Below, one piece after another: positions 1 to 9,050 of a stretch of DNA of 30,729 bases; within the stretch, counting starts at the first letter, position 1; each line of letters begins with the position of its first letter. The stretch comes from Nitrosomonas sp. (GTDB lineage Bacteria; Pseudomonadota; Gammaproteobacteria; Burkholderiales; Nitrosomonadaceae), in contig JADKHF010000043.1 of the NCBI GenBank assembly GCA_016721865.1, forward strand, positions 1-30,729. Direction: 5' to 3'. The position numbers and the translations under genes were made by a program. The notes under the pieces are model-generated. The model did not search any database. It was not told where the DNA came from and worked only from the letters and a program-made list of their open reading frames with translations.

Positions 1-204
1 ACCGAAAAACTGCGGTGGCCACCTTTGCCAGAATTGCAACTGATTTTGCCGAAATTGCAGCCGATCGATCGTCCACAGTCCCCAGGAAAATTAATTTCAG
101 CCCTTCAAGATCATCCTTACGTGAACAGAGACTTAACATCGATACCCAAACCACCAAACGTTAAAAGGCATGACATTGATGGGCGCAACTGCTCAAGCAT
201 TTAA
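1..204 (+). CDS. C-terminal end of an unidentified protein (cut by window edge)
   Basis: Frame 1 is open from the first base to a TAA at 202-204, giving 67 residues with no start, so this would be the end of a gene that begins outside the window. The peptide is rich in proline and leucine near its start (WPPLPELQLILPKLQP) and basic later on, with no motif I recognise. It runs in the same direction as the redox genes that follow. It could also be chance open sequence in a decayed region; the 105 bases after it up to the next signal hold nothing I can identify. Confidence 0.3.
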   Translation, partial: TEKLRWPPLPELQLILPKLQPIDRPQSPGKLISALQDHPYVNRDLTSIPKPPNVKRHDIDGRNCSSI

Positions 205-309
205 GCCATTGGAGATCTTATTAATCTTATCTTACTCAGGAATTTATAGCTTATTAGTTAGATGTATTTTTTGTAACAAAGCCTTAAGTATTCAAGGAAA
301 TTTAAAATC

Positions 310-434
310 ATGAAAATATTAACTCTATTTTTAATGTTTCCCCTATCTATGTTAATAGGTTGCGAAGATTTAAGGGAAGCCAGGAAGAAGCGGTTCTTCA
401 GCAGGCTGAAGTTATTACGCTATGTAGCAGTTAA
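310..434 (+). pseudogene. Lipoprotein leader remnant, similar to the leader of the di-heme protein downstream
   Basis: From ATG 310 the sequence encodes a classic lipoprotein signal peptide: basic start, hydrophobic core and an LIGC lipobox followed by EDLREA. After one frame slip near 380 the peptide continues as QEEAVLQQAEVITL and then stops at 432-434. This parallels the leader at 1765, which has LIMGC-EDIKEA and then EETSQQTNIITF. I therefore read it as the front of a paralogous lipoprotein whose body is gone, or as a duplicated leader. It is not in frame with the catalase-like sequence that follows. Bases 435-554 are AT-rich and hold nothing I recognise. Confidence 0.5.
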
Positions 435-554
435 TTGTTGAATTTCCCAGTTATCTGATAACAAACGACTTTTTGGACACTATAAAATAATATAACTTCA
501 TGATTAATAAGAGATCATGTAATTTTACAAATCATTTTCAACAATTAATTGTGA

Positions 555-1645
555 CAGAGCCTTATTGATCTTGCTCAAGATCAGGAGCCAGGCGCCCCTC
601 CTACGCAATTCGAAACTATTCCCGTAGGTGAGGCCGAGCAAATTGAAGAAACAATCTCTCTTACCTTCCAACTGCTTAAACAGCGTTACCCCAATAGTAT
701 GGCGCGACGCGGCGTTCATCCCAAGGATCACGCCAGTGCAAGCAAAATTCAACGTTAATCCTGACATACCAAAAGAATATCAAGTCGGCGTGCTCGCCAC
801 CGCTGGAAAAACCTATGAAACATGGATTCGTTTCTCCAATGCTACGTCCAGTCACTCCAGACAACAATGAAAGTGGCGGCAACGAGAGCAGGGGCATGTC
901 CATTAAGTTGATGGAGTTGAGGGCAATACACTACTTGGCAAAACTGGCGCTAAAACGCAGGATTTCCTGCTAATCAACCAACCCAAGTTTGCTTTTGCCA
1001 GCGTAGCAGAGCATCCGAATTCACCAGAATTCAGTTAGCCAACCAAGACGATACACGTTCATTCTTCGCATCTATCGATCCTAATGATAAGGAAAAATTA
1101 GAAACGTTAAAAATTCTTCAAGAAATCAGAGTAACTCAAATGAGCGATCCACTTGAAAGCCCTTATTTCTCAGCTTCGCCTTTCTTGTTCGGAAAAGACG
1201 TAATTGCCAAATTTGCTGTTACGCCCCGAGATCCCGCTAAAACTCCAATGCCGACCGATCCTCTATCAGCCAATTACTTGCGCGAAGCCCTTAAGGAGAG
1301 CCTGATCCAGCTGAAGGAAAACAGGCCATCTTTGACTTCCAGGTACAGATTAGGACGGCTGATTCTTTATCTATCGAGAATGCTTCCTCGACATGGGAAA
1401 AAGAAATCGCGCCATTCGAGAATGTTGCCACAATCACTATCGACCCACAGGATTTTGATAATCCGTTACGCATAACAGAGTGCGAACATTTGGTGTTCAC
1501 CCCATGGCACGGACTGGCCGAATTCCAGCCGCTGGGCGGTATCAATCGATTGCGCTTGGGCGTTTATCATGCTTCAGCGAAATATAGAGCCCAGGCCAAT
1601 GAGCCCTCCGGCTTTCCTAAGTGCGCACCAGGGATTTTATGTTAG
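555..1645 (+). pseudogene. Catalase-family protein, broken by several frameshifts
   Basis: Pieces in different frames join into one catalase-superfamily (heme) protein. In order they are: RRGVHPKDHA, VQAKFNV, VGVLATAGKTYETWIRFSNA, a GMSIKLMGVEGNT segment, FLLINQPKFAFASV, and the C-terminal CEHLVFTPWHGL followed by PLGGINRLR. These correspond to the family's usual order of HGxxxA..F, WIRFSNA, GxAIKLxGV and PWHxxxEHxPLGGINR motifs. The stop is TAG at 1643-1645. No start codon is visible: the frame opens after a TGA at 552-554, so the N-terminus is missing or shifted. This type resembles small catalase-like proteins annotated as catalase family or SrpA-like, not classical KatA. Breaks fall near 757, 850, 1015 and 1310. 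Whether it is dead in the cell or only miscalled cannot be told here. Confidence 0.7.
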
Positions 1646-1764
1646 CTGTTCTCCACGTGATCAGTACTTAATATAGCCAAACCAAATGATTTGAGTGGAT
1701 AATAAGAAAGTAACAAGCCGACAAGGATAAACAAAAAAACTAGTTATTTACTATAGCCAAGGTC

Positions 1765-3580
1765 ATGAAAAGGTTAATCGTAATTTTATGTTTTCCATTA
1801 TTCTGATAATGGGTTGCGAAGACATTAAAGAAGCTGATACAGAAGAAACATCCCAACAGACCAATATTATTACTTTCGACCAAGGCTGGAGCGATGATGA
1901 AAGATTGGATTTTATAATACCTCACAAGGTTCCCAACTGATCCCTTATTCCTGGTTTTTAGCGCTGGAACAATCAGATAATGATAATCTGTTCCGGAGCA
2001 ATGAGAATTTTGAAAAACTTGGCTATATTCCTCAACAAATACTCCCGTTAGAAATCCAGACGGTCTGCCGATTGGATTTATTAAAGATGACAATATAGAA
2101 GAATTTCTCACTTCTGCATTAACCTCAACCCGACTGTCATCTGATAATCAGGAACTTCATACACAATACAAGGAATGGCTGGGCTTGACATGCGCGGGCT
2201 TGCCACACTTCTGAGGTTAACTACAAAAATCATATTATTCGGATTGACGGCGGGCCGTCCATGGCCGAGTTTCAGGCATTAATCCAATCGCTTTCAAATG
2301 CATTGACTGCGACAATAAGTGATGACGAAAAGCTAACCCGATTCGCAAAAAATGTGCTGGCAGAAGGCGGGTATAACGAAACCGAGCAGCAGCACCTGAA
2401 AATAGAAATGATGGCCTATAACGCCTGGTTAAATGATTATATTCAGATCAATTATGACAATTTAATAACTCCTTATGGCTATGGACGTCTGGACGCATTT
2501 GGCGCGATTTTAAATCGCGTCACGTCAAGTTTTATCGGCATTAAAGAAAATGCTGCGCCCGCCAATGCGCCGGTTAGTTATCCCTTCCTGTGGAATGACT
2601 CCCAGCTCAACTGGGTACAGTGGAACGGATCAGCCAACAACCATCTTGGACGAAATGTCGGCGAGGTTTCAGGCGTTTTTTGCCTACACTATTGTGAATA
2701 CCACAAATGACGAGGAACGATTCTATCTTTCAGCAAAGATAGTTAATTTAGATCAGCTGGAGCAGTTAATGAGCAAGCTTGACTCACCCAAATGGAGGCG
2801 CCACTGCCTGAAATCAATGAGACGAAAGCTGCAAAAGGCAAGGTATTATTTGCCCAAAATTGTGCTATGTGCCACGGGGTTCGCGATGAGAATGGGAAAT
2901 TTCCGATGACCGAGCCCAATCCGCTTGGAAAGCAATTCATCGAAATACACATGACGGCGCTGGATAAAATCGGGACTGACCCGCTGATGGCGATGAATTT
3001 TGTAAATCCGGCATTAAATGTTGATCCGGGGGCTATGCGTAATTACCTTCCGGAGGAATTTAAAGATCAGGACAAGGTCCCCAGAGGTGTCATGCTGACT
3101 ACTGTTGTAGGGAAAGTTGTCGAGAAACAATTAAACAATTTTAATCCGCCACTGGATGATAAACAAAAGTTGGAGCTGGCGGGTTATCACTTTCCAGTTG
3201 AAAAAGGTGGACCGAAACCACCCAACCTTGTTGCTTATAAAGCAAGGCCATTGAATGGAATCTGGGCAACGGCACCATATCTGCACAATGGCTCTGTCCC
3301 AACCTTATATCAATTGCTGCTTCCTGATACAGAAAGAGAAAAATCTTTTCATGTGGGCGGCACGACATTAAATACCGAGCAAGTGGGATTTGAGTCAAAT
3401 CAGGACGGTAACAGCTTCTTATTTAATAGCGTTGATAAACAAGGAAATCCGATACCTGGCAATAGTAATGCTGGACATAGTGGAAAATACTATACCCAAA
3501 CCCAAGCAGAGAGTAATGAGTGGCGTGATTATACTGAAGAAGAACGCTATCAGCTGATTGAGTATATGAAAACGCTGTAA
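1765..3580 (+). pseudogene. Di-heme cytochrome c peroxidase-like lipoprotein (RoxA-like group), frameshifted
   Basis: The reconstructed protein is about 605 residues. It starts with a lipoprotein signal (MKRLIVILCFPLF, then LIMGC), so it is expected to be an envelope-anchored periplasmic heme protein. Early residues QGWSDDER and SQGSQLIPYSWFLALEQ match the N-terminus of long di-heme cytochrome c peroxidase proteins related to rubber oxygenase RoxA. Heme sites: CAGCHT near 2190, readable only if one extra T is removed, and CAMCHG near 2860, intact. Later LNGIWATAPYLHNGSVPTLYQLL is the family's typical distal block. Breaks lie near 1798, 1917, 2050, 2190, 2690 and 2790. The piece from about 2792 is open for 262 codons, but it is the C-terminal half, not a separate gene. 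Substrate unknown; peroxidase or dioxygenase chemistry are both possible in this group. Confidence 0.72.
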
Positions 3581-3602
3581 AGCTGGAGGGTGTTCAGAAT
3601 TC

Positions 3603-3621
3603 GGTTCTGTCGCATTAAGCG
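3603..3621. repeat. IS6 terminal inverted repeat, left
   Basis: Nineteen bases (ggttctgtcgcattaagcg) perfectly inverted relative to 4407-4425. A close copy with one mismatch occurs at 28797-28815. Confidence 0.9.
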
Positions 3622-3674
3622 CAAAACGCATATTTCGGATGAGCTGACATGCCATCCCTTTAAACTAGGCGGAT

Positions 3675-4352
3675 TTATTCTGCCAGCGCATAAAATTGCT
3701 CAGCAAAAGACATCTTGTCAGCTCCCTCCATCATCATCTGACCTTTGCGAATCATGTGCATTAGTTCGATACCAGCCAAGATGTTTTTAGCTGATTGAAA
3801 AGATCTGAATCCGAGCATTGGCTTCGTTATTCGTTTCACTGCTCGATGATCTTGTTCCACAATATTATTGAGATATTTGACCTGACGAACCACCAAGGGC
3901 TTCTCTCTGTTGGCATTGATCTCATCAATCGCTGCTTTATTGGCGCCACTTTTATCCATCGTGACCTTTTCAGGAACGCCATTGGCTTGCATGGCTTTGT
4001 CAAAGAAGCGTTTAGCAGCGGCCTTATCACGCTTGGCCGTTAATAGAAAGTCGATCGTTTTGCCATCCCTGTCTACAGCGCAATAGAGGTATTTCCAAAC
4101 GCCTTTCACTTTAATGTAAGTCTCGTCCATCCGCCAGCTTCCGCTAACTGGGCGCTTATACTTTCTGAAAATCTTTTCCAGTAATGGTAGAAACCGGATC
4201 GCCCAACGGCTCACTGTAGAATGGTCAACTGCAACATCACGCTCCTCCATCATCTCTTTCAGATACCGGCAACTTAACGGATACGCCGCGTACCAGCGGA
4301 TGCAGACCAGAATCACCGCAATCGGAAATCGCATTCCCTTTACAACCAGCAT
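3675..4352 (-). CDS. IS6-family transposase
   Basis: This 225-residue open frame is intact, unlike most genes here. It has the IS6/IS240-type DDE domain: D76 in RMDETYIKV, D133 in TMDKSG, and E166 in NNIVEQDHR with the following K/R residues. A helix-turn-helix-like stretch (DHSTVSRWA, about residues 43-51) precedes it. The C-terminal GFRSFQSAKNILAGIELMHM is also typical. Usual family length is about 230-240 residues, so it may be slightly short at the N-terminus, where the in-frame ATG at 4352 was taken. It has the residues needed to be active. Confidence 0.92.
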   Translation of the reverse strand: MLVVKGMRFPIAVILVCIRWYAAYPLSCRYLKEMMEERDVAVDHSTVSRWAIRFLPLLEKIFRKYKRPVSGSWRMDETYIKVKGVWKYLYCAVDRDGKTIDFLLTAKRDKAAAKRFFDKAMQANGVPEKVTMDKSGANKAAIDEINANREKPLVVRQVKYLNNIVEQDHRAVKRITKPMLGFRSFQSAKNILAGIELMHMIRKGQMMMEGADKMSFAEQFYALAE

Positions 4353-4406
4353 GTAACCTCACCATTTTTTCGACGTCAACAGTCTACACGAATGTATCGA
4401 TGACCT

Positions 4407-4425
4407 CGCTTAATGCGACAGAACC
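4407..4425. repeat. IS6 terminal inverted repeat, right
   Basis: Perfect reverse complement of 3603-3621. The adjacent inner sequence (aggtcat, then acattcg, then tagactgt on the opposite strand) is also shared with the remnant at 28797. Confidence 0.9.
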
Positions 4426-4766
4426 TGTTCGAAGGGTGTTTCCAGGGAAAATAGCTAATTTTAAAACTGACTTGAGTCAGATGGTTTCGCTTTGCCTCAA
4501 AACATAGATTTCGCAAAAAATTCATAAATTTGATTTTGCAGCAAAATGTTGTTTGAATTAGCGGGAGGTGCTGACGGTATGAGAAATTGTTCTTGACAAC
4601 ATGTTACCGTAAGTTCACAGTGTTATAGAGGAATAAAAGGAAGTGTGATTTTTCTCACATAAGGGTTAAAACATCTTCATTTATACTGAACACTGCAAAG
4701 GATTATGAACGATTGACATCAGCATAAGAAGATTTGATTGAGTCACCTCTTAAAAGGGAGGTTAGT
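4426..4766. other. AT-rich intergenic region upstream of the eCIS locus
   Basis: About 340 bases between the IS6 element and the first small gene. TTGACA occurs at 4593-4598 and again at 4713-4718, but neither has a convincing -10 hexamer at normal spacing, so I do not call a promoter. As the only sizeable noncoding stretch before a long same-strand gene series, it is the likeliest place for the main eCIS promoter. Confidence 0.35.
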
Positions 4767-5060
4767 TTGGAATACCAGAAAACTCATAGCTGTGGTGTTG
4801 CAGAAGCTTTCAAAAAAGGCGGAGTTCTGAAAAATGAATGTGCCTCACAATCTATCTCAATTATATCTTTATTGAAGGGTGGTAGCACCATCCGAAATTT
4901 GGATGAAAAATTCGTCTCTAATTTAGTCACCTACATCGGTTCCATGTCGGTACTGATCGCGACCAATCTTGGACGCTTCAGTTTTGGGCCACAATTATCC
5001 TTTTCTTATGAGCAAGGTAGTGCCATAGGAACAAATCATGAGGATAGTTTATGCGCTTAA
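4767..5060 (+). CDS. Hypothetical protein, first small gene before the eCIS sheath
   Basis: I chose the TTG at 4767 because AGGGAGG at 4755-4761 lies five bases upstream, a good ribosome binding site. This gives 97 residues starting MEYQKTHSCGV. The middle contains a moderately hydrophobic stretch (VTYIGSMSVLIATNLG). An upstream in-frame TTG at 4734 would add 11 residues but has no site. I recognise no family. The end overlaps the start of the next small gene by ten bases, which suggests coupled translation. It may be an accessory or regulatory leader gene, or a frame-broken piece of something longer. Confidence 0.4.
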   Translation: MEYQKTHSCGVAEAFKKGGVLKNECASQSISIISLLKGGSTIRNLDEKFVSNLVTYIGSMSVLIATNLGRFSFGPQLSFSYEQGSAIGTNHEDSLCA

Positions 5061-5212
5061 TCCCCTCAATTTTCCGCAAACGCTCGAAAACAATAGCAGG
5101 GGAAGTTCCCTTGGCAGTACTCTCCGCGGAAGTAGCATTACTTGCTGCAATCTTGGCGGTAATAAAGTTTATTCGAGCAATAAAGCTAACGCTTGAATAT
5201 CAAACCCAATAG
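5051..5212 (+). CDS. Small single-pass membrane protein upstream of the sheath
   Basis: ATG 5051 is preceded by GAGG with seven-base spacing. The 53-residue product has a basic N-terminus (MRLIPSIFRKRSK) followed by a long hydrophobic segment (VPLAVLSAEVALLAAILAVI) and a basic end, which predicts one membrane helix with the positive end inside. It sits 21 bases before the sheath gene and is probably co-transcribed with it. I know of no named family for it. Possible roles are holin-like release, particle anchoring to a membrane, or none; these are guesses from topology and position only. Confidence 0.5.
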   Translation: MRLIPSIFRKRSKTIAGEVPLAVLSAEVALLAAILAVIKFIRAIKLTLEYQTQ

Positions 5213-5233
5213 TTATCATACAGGAGATTTACT

Positions 5234-6803
5234 ATGCCCATATCACCAACTTACCCCGGTGTCTATATTGAGGAGATAGCCAGTGGTGTACGTACTATCA
5301 CAGGGGTCGCAACTTCCATTACCGCATTTATCGGTAGAGCCAAGCGAGGTCCTGTTAATAAGGCAATAACCATTAACAGTTTCGCAGACTATGAACGGAT
5401 TTTCGGAGGATTAGATCTCAACAGCTCAATGAGTTATGCGGTTAGGGATTTTTATCTCAATGGGGGAAGCCAAGCCATTATCGGACGACTTTTCAAGCGA
5501 ATGCTGGGGACGTCATTTTAGCTATTTTGACGGTAGATACTTTACCATTGGTTGCTGCATATGAAGGCTCCTGGGGGAAATAACCTGAGGGCTAGAGTAG
5601 ATCATGATGTATCGGCCGAGGTTGCAACAGCTCAAGGACTGGCGGAAACTGACTTATTCAACATTAGCATTCAGGATACAACTACCGGGGTAACAGAAAG
5701 ATATTTAAATGTATCAGTTGTCGATGGGCCAAGGCGAATTGACAATGTACTGGTAAACCAATCAAAACTGGTTCGCGTACAAGGAGCTCTTCCTGCAGCT
5801 AGACCTAAAGACAGTGCTGTACCTGCACCGGGTGAAAAACCATTTGGAGATAATACGCCTGCAACCAATTACGTTGTCACTACACAGGCTGTAGATAGTC
5901 GCCCAGTGGCAAATTCCTACATCGAGGCTGGGCTTATGATGCCAAGCAGGGTTTGTATCTATTAAAACAGGCTGATTTGTTTAATCTTTTATGCTTGCCT
6001 GCAGAAGGTTCAGCTGATTATCCTGCGGGCTTATTGGCTGCTGCGATAACTTTTTGTGAAGAAGAGCGGGCTATATTATTGATTGATCCAGCAAGTGACT
6101 GGATGGATAAGGATGCAGCTAGGGATGGTGTTGACGTATATGTAGGCAGTAGAAGTAAAAATGCCGCGTTGTTTTTTCCTCGCCTTAAACAACCAAACCC
6201 CTTGCGTGACAATCAGATCGAAGAATATGCTCCCAGTGGCGCGGTTGCGGGTATTATAGCCAGAACGGATGTGCAGCGAGGCGTATGGAAGGCGCCCGTT
6301 TAAGATAGAAGCGACCCTAAGGGGTCTTTCTGGGTTATCGGTCAATTTAAACGATGCTGAAAACGGCGAATTAAATCCTTTAGGTATTAATTGCCTGCGC
6401 AGTTTCCCGGTGATAGGCAAAATCGTCTGGGGATCCAGAACGTTGAGAGGAGCTGACATACTCGCCGATGAATACAAATATATTCCGTCCGCCGTCTTGC
6501 GCTCTTCATTGAAGAAACTCTGTTCAGAGGCACCCAGTGGGTAGTATTCGAACCCAACGACGAACCTTTATGGGCGCAAATCAGGCTGAATGTCGGTGCT
6601 TTACAGAATACATTGTTCCGCCAGGCGCACTTCAGGGAACCACTCCGAGCCAGGCCTATTTCGTCAAATGCGATAAGGAAACCACGACCCAGAACGACAT
6701 AGACCGGGGTATTGTTAATATCGTAGTGGGATTTGCGCCGTTAAAACCGGCTGAATTCGTCATTATCAAACTCCAGCAAATCGCTGGTGAACTGCAAGTT
6801 TAA
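5234..6803 (+). CDS. eCIS contractile tail sheath protein (frameshifted in this sequence)
   Basis: This is the outer contractile sheath around the tube; its contraction drives the tube into the target. The start has a strong site (CAGGAG, then ATG). The N-terminus YPGVYIEEIASGVRTITGVATSITAFIGRAKRG is the standard opening of phage/eCIS sheaths (motif PGVYIEE). The C-terminal piece NCLRSFPVIGKIVWGSRTL followed by DEYKYIP, RLALFIEETLFRGTQWVVFEPND and LWAQIRLNVGAF is the conserved sheath core. Total about 520 residues. Breaks lie near 5505, 5570, 5945, 6295, 6490 and 6600. Only one sheath gene is present, whereas Afp and PVC carry three. No phage-type head genes are near. Confidence 0.93.
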
Positions 6804-6815
6804 AAGGAGAAAATC

Positions 6816-7343
6816 ATGGCTCAATTTAGTGTTAACTCTCAACGATTTGATCCCTATAAAAACTTCAAATTCCGCATTAAATGGGATGGGCGATTTGTCG
6901 CCGGCGTTAGCAAAATAGGCGCACTAAAACGTAGTACGGAATTGGTTGAGCATCGTGAAGGTGGTGATCCGAGCACATCGCGCAAATCCCCTGGAAGAAC
7001 CAAATTTGATGCGATAACGCTGGAGCGGTGGTGTCACCCATGATACCGAATTTGAAAAATGGGCCAACAGTGTATGGAATTATGGTTCTGGACTGGGCGC
7101 GGAAGGATCTTTGAAAGCTTTTTCGTAAAGACATCATTATCGAGCTTTATAATGAGGCGGGTCATTAGCTATTGCATATAAAGTGTTTCGTTGCTGGGTT
7201 TCGAATTTCGAGCATTACCGGGCCTGGATGCTAATGCCAACGCCGTCGCAATACAGACCATCAAATTGGAAAATGAAGGTTGGGAACGCGATTATGAAGT
7301 AGCCGAACCTACCGAACCTCAGTTTACCGAACCTGAAGGCTAA
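6816..7343 (+). CDS. eCIS inner tail tube protein (frameshifted)
   Basis: This protein forms the hollow tube inside the sheath (Afp1/Pvc1, T4 gp19-like). AAAGGAG stands before ATG 6816. The start FDPYKNFKFRIKWDGRFVAGVSKIGALKRSTELVEHREGGDPS is the typical tube opening: dPyknFkFrv, then vsgvSki, then eyReGgd. After a break near 7025 the sequence continues GVTHDTEFEKWANSVWNYG and RKDIIIELYNEAG, then LEALPGLDANANAVAIQTIKLENEGWERD. Further breaks lie near 7120, 7165 and 7205. Length is about 175 residues, slightly longer than usual because of an acidic proline-rich tail (EPTEPQFTEPEG). It is the only tube gene I find; many eCIS have two or more. Confidence 0.9.
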
Positions 7344-7349
7344 GCTGCG

Positions 7350-8087
7350 ATGAGAAACTTGAATGCCGCAGATGTGTTAAACGTTTGGGAGCAGGGACTA
7401 AACCGGTCGCTGCTGCAGAGAGCGCTAATGCTTCTGGTTACGGCATTTCCTGAAATGGGTCCCGATAGTTTTGCAGACTTAAGTATCGGCACTCGTGATG
7501 CTTGTTTGTTGTTAGTGCGCGAGCGATTATTCGGATCGCGTCTGGTTAATAACGCGGTATGCCCGCAGTGCGCCATGCGCATTGAATGGGAACAGGACAT
7601 TTCCGACATCCTTGTGAGAACACCCGGCTATCAAACAGCTCATCAATTTAGACTGGAGATAGATGATTATCATCTTTGTTTTCGCTTGCCCAATAGTATC
7701 GATATGTTTGAGCTTGAAGGCAGCAGCAATGCAGCAGTTGCCCTGCAGCGATTACTGAGGCGCTGTATCCTTTCAGTAGAATATGCAGGAGCATTTTGTG
7801 ATATTGAGCAACTACCCGAATCTGTTATCCAAGCTTTGAATCTGCGCATCGAAGAGTTGGACCCCCAAGCAGAAGTCCGTATTAATTTGACTTGCCCCGA
7901 ATGTTCGCATCGTTGGGAAGTGTTTTTTGATATTGCCAGTTTTCTTTGGGCAGAAATCAATGAGTGGGCGGAACGTATGTTGCAAACTGTACATAAATTG
8001 GCTCGAACTTACGGATGGACTGAACGGGAAATACTTAATCTCAGTCCTGTTCGTCGGCAGTTATATCTGGGGATGATAGGACCATGA
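7350..8087 (+). CDS. T4-type baseplate protein with two CPxC motifs
   Basis: An intact 245-residue frame. It matches the eCIS-associated T4 bacteriophage base plate protein family: an N-terminal helical part (LNVWEQGLNRSLLQRALMLL), a CPQC motif (about residues 71-74), a second CPEC motif (about 181-184, LTCPECSHRWEV), then ASFLWAEINEWAERMLQTVH and the closing YGWTEREILNLSPVRRQLYL. The two cysteine pairs could bind one zinc ion. It lies seven bases after the tube gene and overlaps the next gene by ATGA at 8084-8087. Likely role: baseplate assembly, possibly as a chaperone or hub-associated part. The exact T4 counterpart is uncertain. Confidence 0.82.
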   Translation: MRNLNAADVLNVWEQGLNRSLLQRALMLLVTAFPEMGPDSFADLSIGTRDACLLLVRERLFGSRLVNNAVCPQCAMRIEWEQDISDILVRTPGYQTAHQFRLEIDDYHLCFRLPNSIDMFELEGSSNAAVALQRLLRRCILSVEYAGAFCDIEQLPESVIQALNLRIEELDPQAEVRINLTCPECSHRWEVFFDIASFLWAEINEWAERMLQTVHKLARTYGWTEREILNLSPVRRQLYLGMIGP

Positions 8088-9050
8088 GTGGTTTTTTACT
8101 TAACATGATTAATCGCCACCAAGGCACAGTTGACAAGGTGCAACCTCGGATAAGGTCGATGTATGAGCCGGAACCTGCAACATCTGTAGTCAAGGATACT
8201 GCCTTTGCAAGCACGGCGAATGAAATTGTTAAAGAAAGCCTGAACACAGGACTTGACATGCAATTAGCGTTCTCAAAGTCTTCAAATTTAGAGAAACCAA
8301 CTCCTGAGAATCCGCCGTCAACGTCTCGGTCAGTCATGATAGAGCAACTTGCTCAAACTGACGAAAGTTTCAGTACTACCGATCTCAATTCACTCGACAG
8401 AAATCGCATAGATTCAATGAATGAGCAGATTCAAAGTATGCTGGAGCGATTAGGTCAAAAATCGAAACCTTCGGAATCCTTTAACAGCCCCAGTGGATTG
8501 CAAAACTCAGTGTCATCCGGCGGAGCAAGCTGATCAAACTACGAGCAAAATTGTTTCAAATGAAACGGGCTAACTAATAGTATTGAAGAAGCCCTTGGAC
8601 GATTAACAAGCCAAGCGAATAATAACTCAGAAGGAAAACGCGGGTTACAAGACCATGTGCAATTATCGTCCGCAGGCGCCATCAAAATTGAAGCTGATCC
8701 AGTGAAAATATTTAGCTCAGTCGGAAACAAAAGGCGAAAAGAATGGTGAGCAATTAATAAAATCCACTAATGATCAGAAAAAGCCGGTCACTGCTCCAAT
8801 CATTAGTCAAACTGATATCTTCAAACTCCGGCATGGTTAATGGGTATGCAAGCTGAGCTCAACAACCGGTGGCGGGGAAATAAATGCTCAATCTCAAGCC
8901 GAACCCGTCATCAATGTCACGATTGGTCGCATCGAGATCCGCGCGACTAACCCAGAGCCTGCAAAACCGGCCATAGCTCAGAATAAGCCTACGGGGGTGC
9001 TGAGCCTGGATGATTACCTGAAGCAACGTGAAAGCAAGGGGAGAACATGA
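8084..9050 (+). CDS. Conserved eCIS protein of unknown role with low-complexity middle (frameshifted)
   Basis: The N-terminus FLLNMINRHQGTVDKVQPRIRSMYEPE and the C-terminus INVTIGRIEIRATNPEP followed by GVLSLDDYLKQRES are both typical of a protein found in many eCIS loci between the T4-type baseplate gene and the DUF4255 gene. The middle is rich in serine, asparagine, glutamine and proline and looks disordered. It starts inside the stop of the previous gene and ends at TGA 9048-9050, inside the ATGA start of the next, so its end is secure although it breaks near 8530, 8575, 8720 and 8860. Reconstructed length is about 320 residues. Function unknown; a scaffold or linker is a guess. Confidence 0.72.

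Larger units (their letters stand above)
3603..4425 (-). mobile_element. IS6-family insertion sequence, apparently complete (823 bp)
   Basis: A single transposase on the minus strand is bracketed by 19-bp perfect terminal inverted repeats (ggttctgtcgcattaagcg at 3603-3621 and its reverse complement at 4407-4425). Size, single gene and repeat position fit the IS6 family, which transposes by replicative cointegrate formation. No clean 8-bp target duplication is visible: the flanks are cagaattc on the left and tgttcgaa on the right, with only a TGTTC shared nearby. Either the flanks have diverged or the element took part in a rearrangement. It sits directly between the redox genes and the eCIS locus. 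Confidence 0.88.

Noticed and set aside
2792..3580. Separate mono-heme cytochrome c gene
   Set aside because: The 262-codon frame is the C-terminal half of the di-heme protein that begins at 1765; upstream frames carry the matching N-terminal half.
3591..4433. Target-site duplication of the IS6 element
   Set aside because: Eight-base flanks cagaattc and tgttcgaa do not match; only a short TGTTC is shared at a shifted position.
4593..4718. TTGACA sequences at 4593 and 4713 as eCIS promoters
   Set aside because: No -10-like hexamer occurs at 15-19 base spacing for either.
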